Shown: positions 31,561 through 41,595, numbered from the stretch's first letter. The stretch is 64,000 nucleotides of DNA from Sphingomonas sp. PP-CE-1G-424 (GCF_004341085.1 NZ_SLXW01000009.1:1-64000); one strand, 5' to 3'. Program-made: numbers and translations. The notes: generated by a model not told the origin, from the letters alone.

Positions 31561-34047
31561 ATGTCGCTACCATCGCCGCGCGCATCCGTGCCGCGTTCGT
31601 CCACCGTGCCAGCATTTCTCGCGTTGTCGTGCGTCGGCGCCTTCGCGACCGCGCCGGCCTATGCGGCGGATGCCGATAAACCCGCGGCACCGGTGACCGA
31701 CGCACAGCAACGCGACGAAATCCTCGTCAACGGTCAGCGCGAGCGCGACTCCGGCCCCAAGCAGGTCGCGCCACTGGTCGACACGCCGCGCTCGGTGATC
31801 GTGCTGCCGAAGGAAGTGATCGAACAGACCGGATCGAACAGCCTCGCCGACGCGCTGCGGACCGTGCCCGGCATCACCTTCGGCGCGGCCGAGGGTGGCA
31901 ATCCGATCGGCGACCGCCCCTTCATCCGCGGCTTCGACAGCCAGGGCAGCATCTATGTCGACGGCGTCCGAGATCTCGCCGCACAGACGCGCGAAGTGTT
32001 CGCGGTCGACTCGGTGCAGATCGTCCGCGGCTCGGATTCGACGCTCGGCGGCCGCGGCTCGGCGGGCGGCACGATCAACATCCTGTCGCGCCTGCCGCAG
32101 CTCGAGAACTTTGGATCGCTCAGCGGCAGCTACGGCGAGGCGGACTACAAGCGCATCACCGGCGACGTGAACCTCAAGATTTCCGACACCGCCGCGTTCC
32201 GCATCGAAGGCATGTGGCACGATCAGGACGTCGCCGGGCGCGATGCGATCTGGGCGAAGCGCTGGGGCATCGCGCCGTCGTTCGCGGTCGGGCTCGGCAC
32301 GCCGACCCGGCTGACCGCCAGCTTCTATCACATGGAGAGCAAGGAACTGCCCGACAGCGGCATCCCGTATCTCTATACGATTGCCAACCACCCCGGCACC
32401 GGCAACATCTCGACCCAGCCTGCGCTCGGCACCGTGACGACCGCCGGCGGCCAGACCGGCTACGTCTCGCGCAAGAACTTCTACGGCTTGGCCAATCGCG
32501 ACTTCCGCGATGCCAACACCAATCAGGCGACGATCCGCGTCGAGCATGATTTCGGCGGCATCACGCTGCGCAATACCGCGCGCTACACGCACAGCGACCA
32601 GAGCTACATCTTCACGTTGCCCGACGACAGCCAGGGCAACGTCTACGGCACCACCGCGACCAACACCGGCGCGAACGTGACCAATGGCGGCTATGTCTGG
32701 ACGCGCGGCAACACGCGCTACGGCTATAGCGAGAGCATCGTTGACCAGACCGACCTGTACGGCAAGTTCGACACCGGCGGGATCGAGCACAGCTTCTCGC
32801 TCGGCACTGAAATCTCATGGGAGAAGACGCGCCGCGGCGCGTTCGTGTCCGCCAACGGATCGACGATCTCGCCACGCTGCAACACCGCGACGATCGCGCG
32901 GTCCTATTGCGTGAGCCTGTTCGATCCGAACCCGAACGCACCGTGGGTGAACTACACGAGCGACACGTCGACCACGCCGACCCCGATCGTGAAGGGCGCG
33001 ACGTCCGCCGAAACCCAGAACGACGCCAATACCAAGGCGGTTTATGCGTTTGATTCGATCACGCTGATGCCGGCGCTGATCCTGAACTTGGGTGCGCGCT
33101 ACGATCGGTTCGAATCCACCATCACCCTTCCGGGCGCGACGCAAACGAAGGTCAAGCGCGTCGACAACCTGTTCAACTGGCAGGCCGGCTTGGTGTTCAA
33201 GCCGACGCCGGAGACCAGCCTGTACGCAAGCTATGCGACCGCCGCGACGCCGCCCAACAGTCTGCTCGGCGAAGGCCGCGAGGATAATGCGATCACGGTC
33301 GCGACGCTCAGCCTGCTGAAGCCGCAGAAGACCAAGTCCTACGAGGTCGGCGCGAAGGCCAGCCTGTTCGGCGAGAAGCTCCAGCTTGGCGCTGCGGCGT
33401 TCCAGACCGAGATCTCGAACGCGCGCGTGCTCGACGATTCGAACACCGCGTCGTTCATTGGCGAGACCCGTATCCGTGGCGTCGAGTTCAACGTCAGCGG
33501 GACGATCCTGCCAGGCTGGACCGTCTTCGGCGGGTTCACGCATCTCGATCCGAAGATCATCGACGGCGGCTCGACGATCCTGACCGCGCCGGCGATCACG
33601 CGCACCGCGAACGGCGTTACCACCGTCATCCAGCCGGCCCGGACGATCGGCGTCGTGTCGGTCAACACCGGCAAGCAGGTCCCGCAGACCGCGAAGAACA
33701 GCTTCACCGCGACCACCAACGTCGCCGTGACCAAGCGGCTTCAGATCGGCGGCACGGCTCTGTACATGGACGAGCAGATCGGCGGCTATGCCGACAACCG
33801 CACCGCGACGCAGACTGCGGCGGGGGTCGTGTCGGTCAACCCGGCGACCAAGGTCCTGACGCGCAGCACGCCCGACTACTGGCGCTTCGATGCACGCGCG
33901 AGCTACAAGCTGACCGACAATGTCGACCTCAGCGTCAATGCGCAGAATTTGACGAACAAGACCTATTTCTCGCAGACCTATGCCAGCCACTATGCGACGC
34001 TTGCGGCCGGTCGCACGATCTTCGGCACGGTGAACCTGCGGTTCTGA
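31561..34047 (+). CDS. TonB-dependent siderophore receptor (Fiu/catecholate type)
   Basis: An 828-residue outer-membrane receptor. A signal peptide ends near residue 36 (APAYA-ADAD), and the TonB-box region follows as DEILVNGQ. The plug domain (about 70-175) carries TPRSVIVLPKEVIEQTG, DALRTVPGITFGAAEGG and FIRGFDSQGSIYVDGVRD. The 22-strand barrel ends in TIFGTVNLRF with the terminal Phe needed for membrane insertion. There is no STN signalling domain. ATG 31561 has AAAGGGG upstream. Fur-box-like sites precede it, and a Sel1 protein, PKHD hydroxylase and PepSY protein follow on the same strand as an iron-uptake operon. Confidence 0.93.
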   Translation: MSLPSPRASVPRSSTVPAFLALSCVGAFATAPAYAADADKPAAPVTDAQQRDEILVNGQRERDSGPKQVAPLVDTPRSVIVLPKEVIEQTGSNSLADALRTVPGITFGAAEGGNPIGDRPFIRGFDSQGSIYVDGVRDLAAQTREVFAVDSVQIVRGSDSTLGGRGSAGGTINILSRLPQLENFGSLSGSYGEADYKRITGDVNLKISDTAAFRIEGMWHDQDVAGRDAIWAKRWGIAPSFAVGLGTPTRLTASFYHMESKELPDSGIPYLYTIANHPGTGNISTQPALGTVTTAGGQTGYVSRKNFYGLANRDFRDANTNQATIRVEHDFGGITLRNTARYTHSDQSYIFTLPDDSQGNVYGTTATNTGANVTNGGYVWTRGNTRYGYSESIVDQTDLYGKFDTGGIEHSFSLGTEISWEKTRRGAFVSANGSTISPRCNTATIARSYCVSLFDPNPNAPWVNYTSDTSTTPTPIVKGATSAETQNDANTKAVYAFDSITLMPALILNLGARYDRFESTITLPGATQTKVKRVDNLFNWQAGLVFKPTPETSLYASYATAATPPNSLLGEGREDNAITVATLSLLKPQKTKSYEVGAKASLFGEKLQLGAAAFQTEISNARVLDDSNTASFIGETRIRGVEFNVSGTILPGWTVFGGFTHLDPKIIDGGSTILTAPAITRTANGVTTVIQPARTIGVVSVNTGKQVPQTAKNSFTATTNVAVTKRLQIGGTALYMDEQIGGYADNRTATQTAAGVVSVNPATKVLTRSTPDYWRFDARASYKLTDNVDLSVNAQNLTNKTYFSQTYASHYATLAAGRTIFGTVNLRF

Positions 34048-34054
34048 GGATGAT

Positions 34055-34801
34055 ATGACGGCGATCGATACCCTCACGCCCGGCGCCATCGCCGCGCGCC
34101 TCTCCGGAAGCCCGGAGGAGCGCGCGGCGTTCGTGCGCGAGGCAGCGGATGCGGGCGTGGCGGAGGCGCAGGCGGTTTACGGGCAGATGCTGCTCGACGG
34201 CATCGGCGTCGTGGCCGATCCGGTAGCGGCGCTTGGGTGGTTCACCAAGGCGGCGGCGCAGCATCACGTGATGGCACTCAACATGGTCGGACGGTGCTAC
34301 GATCTCGGCTGGGGCACGGCCGTCGACAAGGCGCGCGCGGCGCAATGCTACCGGATCGCCGCCGAGCGCGGGCTCGATTGGGCGATGTATAATTACGCGA
34401 CGCTGCTCGCGCTGGGGGAGGGTGTCGCCGAAGACAAGCCGGCGGCATTGGCGTTGCTGGAGACGGTCGCGGGGATGGATTCGGGGCTCGCCATTGCGAA
34501 GGCGATCAACTTCGTCGGCAGTTTTGCGGAAGACGGCTGGGCGTGCGAGCGCGATCTGGTGCGGGCCGCTGAATGCTATGCACGGGCAGCGGAGGGCGGC
34601 GATTTCCGCGGATGCTTCAATCACGCGCGGATGCTGGGCGCGGCGGGGGATGTCGACGCGGCGCTGGTCTGGTTGAAACAAGCCGGCGCGCGGGGCAACG
34701 CGGCGTTTCGGGACAAGGCCGTAGCATGGCTGGCGGCTAGCGATATTCCCGCGTTCCGCACTGCTGGCGTGGCCGCATTGCGTGAAGGTGCGGCATGTTG
34801 A
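34055..34801 (+). CDS. Sel1-repeat protein of the iron-uptake operon
   Basis: A 248-residue protein made of about five Sel1-like (TPR-type) repeats, e.g. GVAEAQAVYGQMLLDGIGV, ALNMVGRCYDLGWGTAVD and WAMYNYATLLALGEGVAED. No signal peptide, so cytoplasmic. It starts 7 bases after the receptor and overlaps the hydroxylase gene by 7 bases. This Fiu-Sel1-PKHD order is known in gammaproteobacteria and sphingomonads. Sel1 proteins act as protein-interaction scaffolds; its partner here is not known. Confidence 0.88.
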   Translation: MTAIDTLTPGAIAARLSGSPEERAAFVREAADAGVAEAQAVYGQMLLDGIGVVADPVAALGWFTKAAAQHHVMALNMVGRCYDLGWGTAVDKARAAQCYRIAAERGLDWAMYNYATLLALGEGVAEDKPAALALLETVAGMDSGLAIAKAINFVGSFAEDGWACERDLVRAAECYARAAEGGDFRGCFNHARMLGAAGDVDAALVWLKQAGARGNAAFRDKAVAWLAASDIPAFRTAGVAALREGAAC

Positions 34802-35478
34802 TCGCCGTTCCCGAGGTGCTCGATCCGGCGGAAGTGGCACGAGTGCGGAGCGTCATCGATGCGGCCGAATGGATCGACGGCAACGCGACCTCCGGCCAGC
34901 AATCGGCGCTCGCCAAGCGCAACGAGCAACTGCCCGAGGACTCCGGCGCAGCGCGCGAGGCTGGTGGGATCATCCTCGACGCGCTCGGCCGCTCCGCGCT
35001 GTTCGTCGCCGCCGCGCTGCCGCTGAAAGTGTTCCCGCCGCTGTTCAACCGCTATGCCGGCGGCCAGGATTTCGGGCTCCACGTCGACACTGCGATCCGG
35101 ATCAAGCGCGGCTCCGACTTCCGCATCCGCAGCGACCTGTCCGCCACGCTCTTCCTCGCCGATCCCGAGACCTATGACGGCGGCCAACTCGTGATCGAGG
35201 ACCAGTTCGGCCCGCAATCGGTCAAGCTCCCGGCCGGGCACATGGTAGTGTACCCCGCCTCCAGCCTGCACCGCGTCGCACCGGTCACGCGCGGTGTGCG
35301 CATCGCGTCGTTCTTCTGGTTGCAGTCGATGGTCCGCGACGACGGCGCGCGGCGGATCCTGTTCGATCTCGACCAGGGCGTGCAGGCGGTCGCAGCCGCG
35401 CAAGGGCAGGGCGATCCGGCGACGGTGCGGCTGACTGGGGTGTACCATAACCTGCTGCGTCGCTGGGCGGATGTCTGA
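34795..35478 (+). CDS. piuC: PKHD-type Fe(II)/2-oxoglutarate hydroxylase (PiuC/YbiX)
   Basis: A 227-residue dioxygenase. The iron ligands are the HVD of FGLHVDTAI (about 97-99) and the His in SSLHRVAPVTRGVR (about 158); the Arg that follows binds 2-oxoglutarate. Iron-regulated PiuC proteins sit next to catecholate receptors and are thought to act on siderophores or other iron-related substrates, though the target is uncertain. ATG 34795 has AAGGTG upstream and overlaps the Sel1 gene's end. Confidence 0.93.
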   Translation: MLIAVPEVLDPAEVARVRSVIDAAEWIDGNATSGQQSALAKRNEQLPEDSGAAREAGGIILDALGRSALFVAAALPLKVFPPLFNRYAGGQDFGLHVDTAIRIKRGSDFRIRSDLSATLFLADPETYDGGQLVIEDQFGPQSVKLPAGHMVVYPASSLHRVAPVTRGVRIASFFWLQSMVRDDGARRILFDLDQGVQAVAAAQGQGDPATVRLTGVYHNLLRRWADV

Positions 35479-35489
35479 GCACGGTCCGC

Positions 35490-35567
35490 CATCCTGACGA
35501 AAGTCAGGACCCAGAGCCAAGCGGCGTAACGCCCGTGATCCTGGGTCCTGACTTTCGTCAGGATGAC
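35490..35567. repeat. Inverted repeat of the CATCCTGACGAAAGTCAGG family
   Basis: CATCCTGACGAAAGTCAGGA... (35490-35513) pairs with the reverse complement at 35542-35566, a near-perfect 24-base stem. The same family occurs at 17045-17127. It sits between piuC and the PepSY gene, inside the presumed operon. Confidence 0.9.
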
Positions 35568-35632
35568 GGGGAGGGGAAGGATGGACTTGCGTACGCCTGC
35601 CATGCCACGCTCCACGAACGGGGGAATATTCG

Positions 35633-36745
35633 ATGAGTAATTTGGCGATGCGGCGGGCGTGGTTTCAGGTCCACAAGTGGATCGGGCTGATTCTCGCGAT
35701 CCTGATCATTCCGTTGTCGCTCAGCGGCGCGGCGCTGGTGTGGCATGACGCGCTCGACCGGATCGTCGATCCGACGCGCTATGCGGTGTCGGGAACGACG
35801 GTGCTCGGCCCGGACGCCTATGTCGCGGCGGCGGCGGCGCGGCTCACGCACGGCGAACGGATCGCGCAGTTGACGATGCCCGAGGACGGCGGGCCGGTCG
35901 TCATTGCCGCCGCCGCCGCCGTCGGGACCGTATCCAAGCGGCCGGGACCGCCGCAGCGGACGATGGTGTATCTCGATCCGCCGACCGCGCGCGTGCTGGA
36001 GGTGTCCCCGTCGAACGGTGGGCTCGTGCGGTTTCTGCACGTGCTGCACGGCAGCTTGCAACTGCCCGGCGTAGGGCGCTCGATCGTCGGCTGGATCGGC
36101 GTGGCGATGATGGTGTCGTGCTTTACCGGGCTGTGGCTGTGGTGGCCGACCGTGGGCAAATGGTCGCGCGGGCTGCGGTTCCGGCGACATCGTAATGTCG
36201 ATACCAACCTGCATCACCTGTTCGGGTTCTGGATCGTGCTGCCGCTGTTCGTGCTGTCGCTGACCGGCGCGTGGATCTCGTTCCCGCAATTCTTCGGGAA
36301 GATCACGGGGGAGGCGTCGCGGCCCAGAGGCGGTCCCGATCGCGGCGCTATGATGCGCGCGAAACCACTGGCCAAGCCGGCGCAACCGCTCGCCGTGGCG
36401 ATCGGCAAGGCGCGCGTCCTGGCGGGTGGCGCGCCGCTCCGCAGTGTCGCATGGCCGACCGATCTCAGCGCCGACTGGACCGTGACGTTCGCCCGCGGGA
36501 CGACGCCGGTTGGGGTGAAGATCGCCGACGACACCGGCGGCGCGACCGCTGCCCCCGCGCGGCCGCAGGGCGGGGTGGCGCGATGGATGCGGCGGATCCA
36601 TGACGGCACCGACATGGGCACGCTGTGGCAGGTGGTTATCTTTCTCGGCGGGATATTGCCGGCGGTGCTGGCGGTGACCGGGGTGATCATGTGGTGGCGC
36701 GCAAGGGGGTGGAAGGCGGAACTGGCGGCGCGGCGGGCGGCGTAA
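35633..36745 (+). CDS. PepSY-associated membrane protein
   Basis: A 370-residue inner-membrane protein with four transmembrane helices: about 15-37 (KWIGLILAILIIPLSLSGAA), 150-175 (with WWPTVGKW), 190-215 (GFWIVLPLFVLSLTGAW) and 340-362. Two PepSY-like periplasmic portions lie between them. HKWIG and the histidines in HVLHGSL and LHHLFGFW resemble heme-ligand positions of siderophore-associated iron reductases (PiuB/FsrB type). With the receptor and hydroxylase it is probably a reductase releasing iron from siderophores (inference). Confidence 0.85.
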   Translation: MSNLAMRRAWFQVHKWIGLILAILIIPLSLSGAALVWHDALDRIVDPTRYAVSGTTVLGPDAYVAAAAARLTHGERIAQLTMPEDGGPVVIAAAAAVGTVSKRPGPPQRTMVYLDPPTARVLEVSPSNGGLVRFLHVLHGSLQLPGVGRSIVGWIGVAMMVSCFTGLWLWWPTVGKWSRGLRFRRHRNVDTNLHHLFGFWIVLPLFVLSLTGAWISFPQFFGKITGEASRPRGGPDRGAMMRAKPLAKPAQPLAVAIGKARVLAGGAPLRSVAWPTDLSADWTVTFARGTTPVGVKIADDTGGATAAPARPQGGVARWMRRIHDGTDMGTLWQVVIFLGGILPAVLAVTGVIMWWRARGWKAELAARRAA

Positions 36746-36751
36746 GCTTTC

Positions 36752-36899
36752 CCTCGCCCCTTCGGGGAGAGGGAAGGAGGAGCTCTCGCGACGGGAGGGT
36801 GAGGGGGGGGTGGGATTTTCGCCCCGAGCCTCATTCCCCTCACCCTCCCACGCGCAAGAGCACGCGGGCCCCTCCCTCTCCCCGCAGGGGAGAGGGGTT
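36752..36899. repeat. Inverted repeat CCCTCGCCCCTTCGGGGAGAGGG type
   Basis: CCCTCGCCCCTTCGGGGAGAGGG at 36752 and CCCTCTCCCCGCAGGGGAGAGGGG near 36876 are each hairpins. Between them CTCGCGACGGGAGGGTGAGG and CCTCACCCTCCCACGCG pair. It lies between the convergent PepSY and NAD-GDH genes, so termination of both is plausible. Confidence 0.85.
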
Positions 36900-36902
36900 A
36901 AG

Positions 36903-39900
36903 TTACCGCCCCAACAATACCCGTGCTTGCCCGGCGATCTGCGCTAGCATTGCCGCGTTGGGCACCGCCGCGTGGCGAGCGCGGTCGATGACCGCCTTGA
37001 ACTGCGCAACACGCGTGGCGTTCGTCAGCAGCCATGTATCCACCGCACCTTGAGGATCCTGCGCGCCGCGGCGGGCGAGGAATTCGAGCCGTAGCTGCTG
37101 GAAATCGCGCGCCAAGCCCGCGATCAGCAACCGCTCCCACGGATCGGTCGGGCTGATCCGGGCCGCATTCGCCTGCGCCCAGTCAAGCCCGAGCGCCTGC
37201 CCGAGATGCGTGAACGCGCGTGTGAGGATCGCCTCGTCGAGCGCCATCCGCTCGCCGAGATCCGCCAGCCCGACCGCACCGTCCATCTCGAACAGGCGCA
37301 CTACCTTGCGCACCAGATCGCCCGGTGCACCGACCGCCTCGAGCTGTGCCGCGATACGGCTGCTCTGCGCGCTCGCCTCTTCGAGCAGCAACGCCGCGGT
37401 CTGGCTGTCGAGCTGCGTAATCCCCTTCGCCAGCCGCGCGAGGACTTCGCCCGGCACGGCGCCCGGCGCCGACACGCGCAACAGGTCGGCGATCTGCGAG
37501 CGAGTCGCGACCGCCACCTCATCGAACAATGCAATCCGCGCAGCCTCGGGCATTACGGCCGTTTCGATCTCCGCCCACAACGCAGGCAGGTCGAACAGGC
37601 GCTCGGCGACGACGAACATCGCCGCGATATCGCCCATCGCCGCGCCTTCCTCTTCCGCCAGTTCGAACGGGTAGAGGATGCCCAGGCGGTTGACGATCCG
37701 GTTGGCGAGCTTGGTCGCGACGATCTCCGGCCGCAGCCGATGCTCGTCGATCGCCGTCTCGAACCGCGCGCGCATCGCGGCAGGGAATGCGGCATGCAGG
37801 TCGGGCTTCAAAGCATCGTCCTTGGCGATGTCGCTATGCTCGATCGCATCCTGCAACCCGAGCTTGGCGGTCGCCAGCAGCACCGCCAGCTCAGGCCGCG
37901 TGAGGCCCAGACCGTCCTGACCGCGACGCAGCAAAATGTCGTTCGACGCCAGCCCCTCAACCGCACGATCGAGCCGCCCGGTGCCCTCGAAGATCTCGAT
38001 CACGCGGACATAGCTCGGCATGGCGACCGCGCCGTCCGCTTCCGCGATCGACAGTGCCAGCGTCTGGAGGCGGTTGTCCTCGAGCACCAGGTGCGCGACG
38101 TCGTCGGTCATGCTGGCGAGCAGCGTGTTGCGGTCCTCGTACTCCAGCCGCCCCTCGATCATCTCGCGGTTGAGCGCGATCTTGATGTTGACCTCGTTAT
38201 CCGAGCAGTCGACGCCCGCCGAATTGTCGATGAAATCGGTGTTGATCCGCCCGCCGCGTGCCGAGAACGCGATACGCGCCGCCTGCGTGACGCCCAGATT
38301 GGCACCCTCGCCGATCGCGATCACGCGCAGGTCCTCGGCGTTGACACGCAGCCGGTCGTTGGCCGGATCGCCGACCGCGACGTTCGCCTCCGACGCCGCC
38401 TTCACATAGGTGCCGATGCCGCCGAACCAGAGCAGGTCCGCCGGCGCCTTGAGGATCGCCGAGATCAAAGCGCCCGGCTCCATCTCGCTCACCGTCACGC
38501 CGAGCGCAGCCTGCACCTGCGGCGACAGCTTGATGACCTTGGCGGTGCGCGCGAACACGCCGCCGCCCTTCGAGATCAGGCTCGTGTCGTAGTCCGCCCA
38601 GCTCGACCGCGGCAGCGCGAACATCCGGTTGCGCTCTTCCCAGCTGGTCGCCGGATCGGGATCGGGATCGAGGAAGATGTGGCGGTGGTCGAACGCCGCG
38701 ATGACCTTCAGCGTCTTCGAGAGCAGCATGCCGTTGCCGAACACGTCGCCCGACATGTCGCCGCAGCCGACCACGGTGATGCTCTCGCTCTGCACGTCGA
38801 GCCCGCGTTCGGCGAAGTGCCGCTGGACGCTCAGCCACGCGCCCTTGGCGGTGATCCCCATCGCCTTGTGATCGTACCCGACAGAGCCACCGGAGGCGAA
38901 CGCGTCGCCGAGCCAATAGCCGCGTTCGAGCGCCAGCGCGTTGGCCACGTCGCTAAACGTCGCGGTGCCCTTGTCGGCGGCGACGACGAAATACGGGTCC
39001 TCGCCGTCGAGGATCGTCACGCCCTCGGGATGCACGACCTTGCCCTCGACGATGTTGTCGGTGATCGACAGCAAGGTCCGGATGAAGATCCGGTAGCTCT
39101 CCGTGCCTTCGGCCAGCCACGCGTCGCGGTTAGACGGGGCAGGGAGCTGCTTGGGATAAAATCCGCCCTTCGCGCCGGTCGGCACGATCACCGCGTTCTT
39201 GACGCGCTGCGCCTTCATCAGCCCGAGGATCTCGGTGCGGAAATCGTCGCGACGATCGGACCAGCGCAGGCCGCCACGTGCGACCGGACCGGCGCGGAGG
39301 TGGATGCCCTCGACGCGAGGCGAATAGACCCAGACTTCGCGCCACGGCACGGGGGCAGGGAGGCCGGGGATCAGATGGCTGTCGAGCTTGAACGCGAGCG
39401 CCTCCGACGCTGCGAGCGTGAACGCGTTGGTGCGCAGAGTCGCCGCGATCAGGTTGCGATACGCGCGCAGGATACGGTCGTCGTCGATCGCCGTGACTGC
39501 ATCGAGCCCGGCTTCGATCGCCTGATCCGCCTCGATCGCGTTACCCGGGTGCTCCGGATGATGGACCGCGGTGAAGCGCGCGATCAACGCCGCGGCGACT
39601 TTCGGCGCGCGGCGGAGTGCATCGACCACGGTGGTCAGGCCATACGGAAGCCCCGCCTGGCGCAGATACCGGAACCACGCGCGGAACAGCACGATCGCCT
39701 CGGGACGCATGCCGAGTTCGACGATCAGCCGGTTGAACGCATCGTTCTCGGCCGCGCCTTCCAGGACCGCCGCGATCGCGCCTTCAAGCACGGGCGCGTC
39801 GCTCTGCTGCGCGGCATCGTTCGCCTCCAGCACGAAATCATGCACGAACGGCACGCTGTCGTCGCGCAACCGCGTCGGCAGTTCGCCGATCACGCGGAAG

Positions 39901-41519
39901 CCGAAATTCTCCAGCACCGGCACCGCGTCGGACAACGGCAACGCGCCGCCGAGCTTGTAGATCTTCAACTGCGGATCGGCGCCGGCTTCGCCCGGAACGA
40001 GGCGCACGCCGCGCGCATCCGCGTCGGCAAGCGCGGCGATGCGCTGGATATCCTCGGCGGCCTCCGCGGGCGTGCTGAGGTTGCGATAATTCTGCGGGAA
40101 CGCCGCGGCCCATTTGAGCGCAAGACGCGCCGCACGCGGCGGTGGCAACGTCTCGACGAGAGCGGCCTCGACGTCCGACACCCAGCCGCGCACCATCCGT
40201 TGCAACCGGAGCGCGAGCGGGGCGACGTCGGGCATCCGACCATCGCCGCGCAGATCGAGCGTGTAGCGGATCATCGCGACCTCGCCGTCTTCCAGCGCGA
40301 TCGACCAGTTGAGCACGCTCGCATTCGCCGCTTCGGCCAGCATGTCGCCGATCGCGACGCGGCGGCTGGTGGTGACATCGTCGCGCGGCAGCCACACGAA
40401 CCCGAACAGATGCCGCCCGAGCGCCGATTCGACGAGCACGAGCGCCGGCCGCGGCCGATCCGCGATACTCATCGCCGTCAGCGCCAGATCCTCCAGCGCA
40501 TCGGGTGCGAACGCGATCACCAAGTCATGCGGGAGTGCGGTGAAGGCGTGGGTCAACGCCTTGCCGGCATGACCGCGCGGATCGAAGCCGAATTTGGCCT
40601 TCATCGCCGCAAGGCGCGTGCGCAACACCGGCACGTCGCGCGGCATCGCGGCCAGCGCGGCGCTGGTCCACAGCCCGCTGTATATCGACAGCCCGGCGAC
40701 CGTCGCGCCCTCCATCACCGGCACGACGACCAGGTCGAGCGGCACGGCGCGGTGTACGGTCGAGATCAGGTTCGACTTCAGCAACAACGGCGCGTCGTTG
40801 CCCGCCTCGAACCATTCGATCGCCAGTGCGCGCGAGGCTTCGGCGAGAATCGGCACGCGGTGTTCGTTGCGCGCGATACCGAGCGCGGCATGGCCGCTCC
40901 CGTCACGATGCCAGATCTGATGTCCGAGTAGCGTCAGATGCCCGCCCAGGAACCACTGCAACAGCGCCGCGCCTTCGCCCTCGGACAGCTTGGCGATATC
41001 GTCGTCGAGCGCGGCTTGCATCGCACGCCAGTCGGTCACCGCCGCGCGGACGTCGGCCAATACAGCCGTGAGATCCTCGATCAGCCCTCGACGGTCGCGC
41101 GCATCGGCGCGCTCCATCTCGAGATAGATCATCGATTCGGGTCGACCTGCACCCTGGCCGTCGGCGTCGATCGCGTGCAGCGTGCCATCTGGCGCGCGTG
41201 TCGTACGGACGACGGGGTGGATGATTCGATCGACCGCGATGTCCTGCGCGCCGATCGCCGCGGCGATTGAATCGACCAGGAACGGCATATCGTCGTTGAC
41301 GATCGCGAGGCGCATCCGCCGCCGCGTGTCATCCGCGCTGATCGGCTCGATCGCGATCGCCGGCGCACCGTCGTCGCGGTGCGCGGCGGTCGCTGCGACG
41401 AACGCCGCGGCCTGCGCGACCTCGCTCGCTCCGAAGTCCCTCAGTTCGCCCGGAAGGGCCCGTTCGGTCAGCCGGCCCGCGAGGGTTTCGGTGAGCGTGT
41501 TCAACGATTGGTTCGCCAT
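36903..41519 (-). CDS. Large NAD-specific glutamate dehydrogenase
   Basis: A 1,538-residue enzyme of the large bacterial NAD-GDH (GDH2, about 180 kDa) family that deaminates L-glutamate to 2-oxoglutarate. The long N-terminal part carries ACT-like regulatory regions. The catalytic centre shows GLRWSDRRDDFRTEILGLMKA and PTGAKGGFYPK (substrate lysine region), then GCGDMSGDVFGNGML and DHRHIFLDPDPDP, and the C-terminal helical domain follows. Length and motifs are complete. The plus-strand frames here, including one of 1,241 codons, are antisense shadows. Single gene, with upstream neighbour the PAS protein. Confidence 0.95.
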   Translation of the reverse strand: MANQSLNTLTETLAGRLTERALPGELRDFGASEVAQAAAFVAATAAHRDDGAPAIAIEPISADDTRRRMRLAIVNDDMPFLVDSIAAAIGAQDIAVDRIIHPVVRTTRAPDGTLHAIDADGQGAGRPESMIYLEMERADARDRRGLIEDLTAVLADVRAAVTDWRAMQAALDDDIAKLSEGEGAALLQWFLGGHLTLLGHQIWHRDGSGHAALGIARNEHRVPILAEASRALAIEWFEAGNDAPLLLKSNLISTVHRAVPLDLVVVPVMEGATVAGLSIYSGLWTSAALAAMPRDVPVLRTRLAAMKAKFGFDPRGHAGKALTHAFTALPHDLVIAFAPDALEDLALTAMSIADRPRPALVLVESALGRHLFGFVWLPRDDVTTSRRVAIGDMLAEAANASVLNWSIALEDGEVAMIRYTLDLRGDGRMPDVAPLALRLQRMVRGWVSDVEAALVETLPPPRAARLALKWAAAFPQNYRNLSTPAEAAEDIQRIAALADADARGVRLVPGEAGADPQLKIYKLGGALPLSDAVPVLENFGFRVIGELPTRLRDDSVPFVHDFVLEANDAAQQSDAPVLEGAIAAVLEGAAENDAFNRLIVELGMRPEAIVLFRAWFRYLRQAGLPYGLTTVVDALRRAPKVAAALIARFTAVHHPEHPGNAIEADQAIEAGLDAVTAIDDDRILRAYRNLIAATLRTNAFTLAASEALAFKLDSHLIPGLPAPVPWREVWVYSPRVEGIHLRAGPVARGGLRWSDRRDDFRTEILGLMKAQRVKNAVIVPTGAKGGFYPKQLPAPSNRDAWLAEGTESYRIFIRTLLSITDNIVEGKVVHPEGVTILDGEDPYFVVAADKGTATFSDVANALALERGYWLGDAFASGGSVGYDHKAMGITAKGAWLSVQRHFAERGLDVQSESITVVGCGDMSGDVFGNGMLLSKTLKVIAAFDHRHIFLDPDPDPATSWEERNRMFALPRSSWADYDTSLISKGGGVFARTAKVIKLSPQVQAALGVTVSEMEPGALISAILKAPADLLWFGGIGTYVKAASEANVAVGDPANDRLRVNAEDLRVIAIGEGANLGVTQAARIAFSARGGRINTDFIDNSAGVDCSDNEVNIKIALNREMIEGRLEYEDRNTLLASMTDDVAHLVLEDNRLQTLALSIAEADGAVAMPSYVRVIEIFEGTGRLDRAVEGLASNDILLRRGQDGLGLTRPELAVLLATAKLGLQDAIEHSDIAKDDALKPDLHAAFPAAMRARFETAIDEHRLRPEIVATKLANRIVNRLGILYPFELAEEEGAAMGDIAAMFVVAERLFDLPALWAEIETAVMPEAARIALFDEVAVATRSQIADLLRVSAPGAVPGEVLARLAKGITQLDSQTAALLLEEASAQSSRIAAQLEAVGAPGDLVRKVVRLFEMDGAVGLADLGERMALDEAILTRAFTHLGQALGLDWAQANAARISPTDPWERLLIAGLARDFQQLRLEFLARRGAQDPQGAVDTWLLTNATRVAQFKAVIDRARHAAVPNAAMLAQIAGQARVLLGR

Positions 41520-41595
41520 AGGTCAGGGCCTATGCGCCCGCAATTCGCCTATCTCAACCCTTGTGGCAGGTGCGAAGGCGAATGCTGCGGCGCAC

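Noticed and set aside
37206..40931. 1,241-codon open frame on the plus strand
   Set aside because: It lies wholly antisense to the NAD-glutamate dehydrogenase; its Arg/Asp/His-rich composition is typical of a high-GC shadow and it contains no domain.
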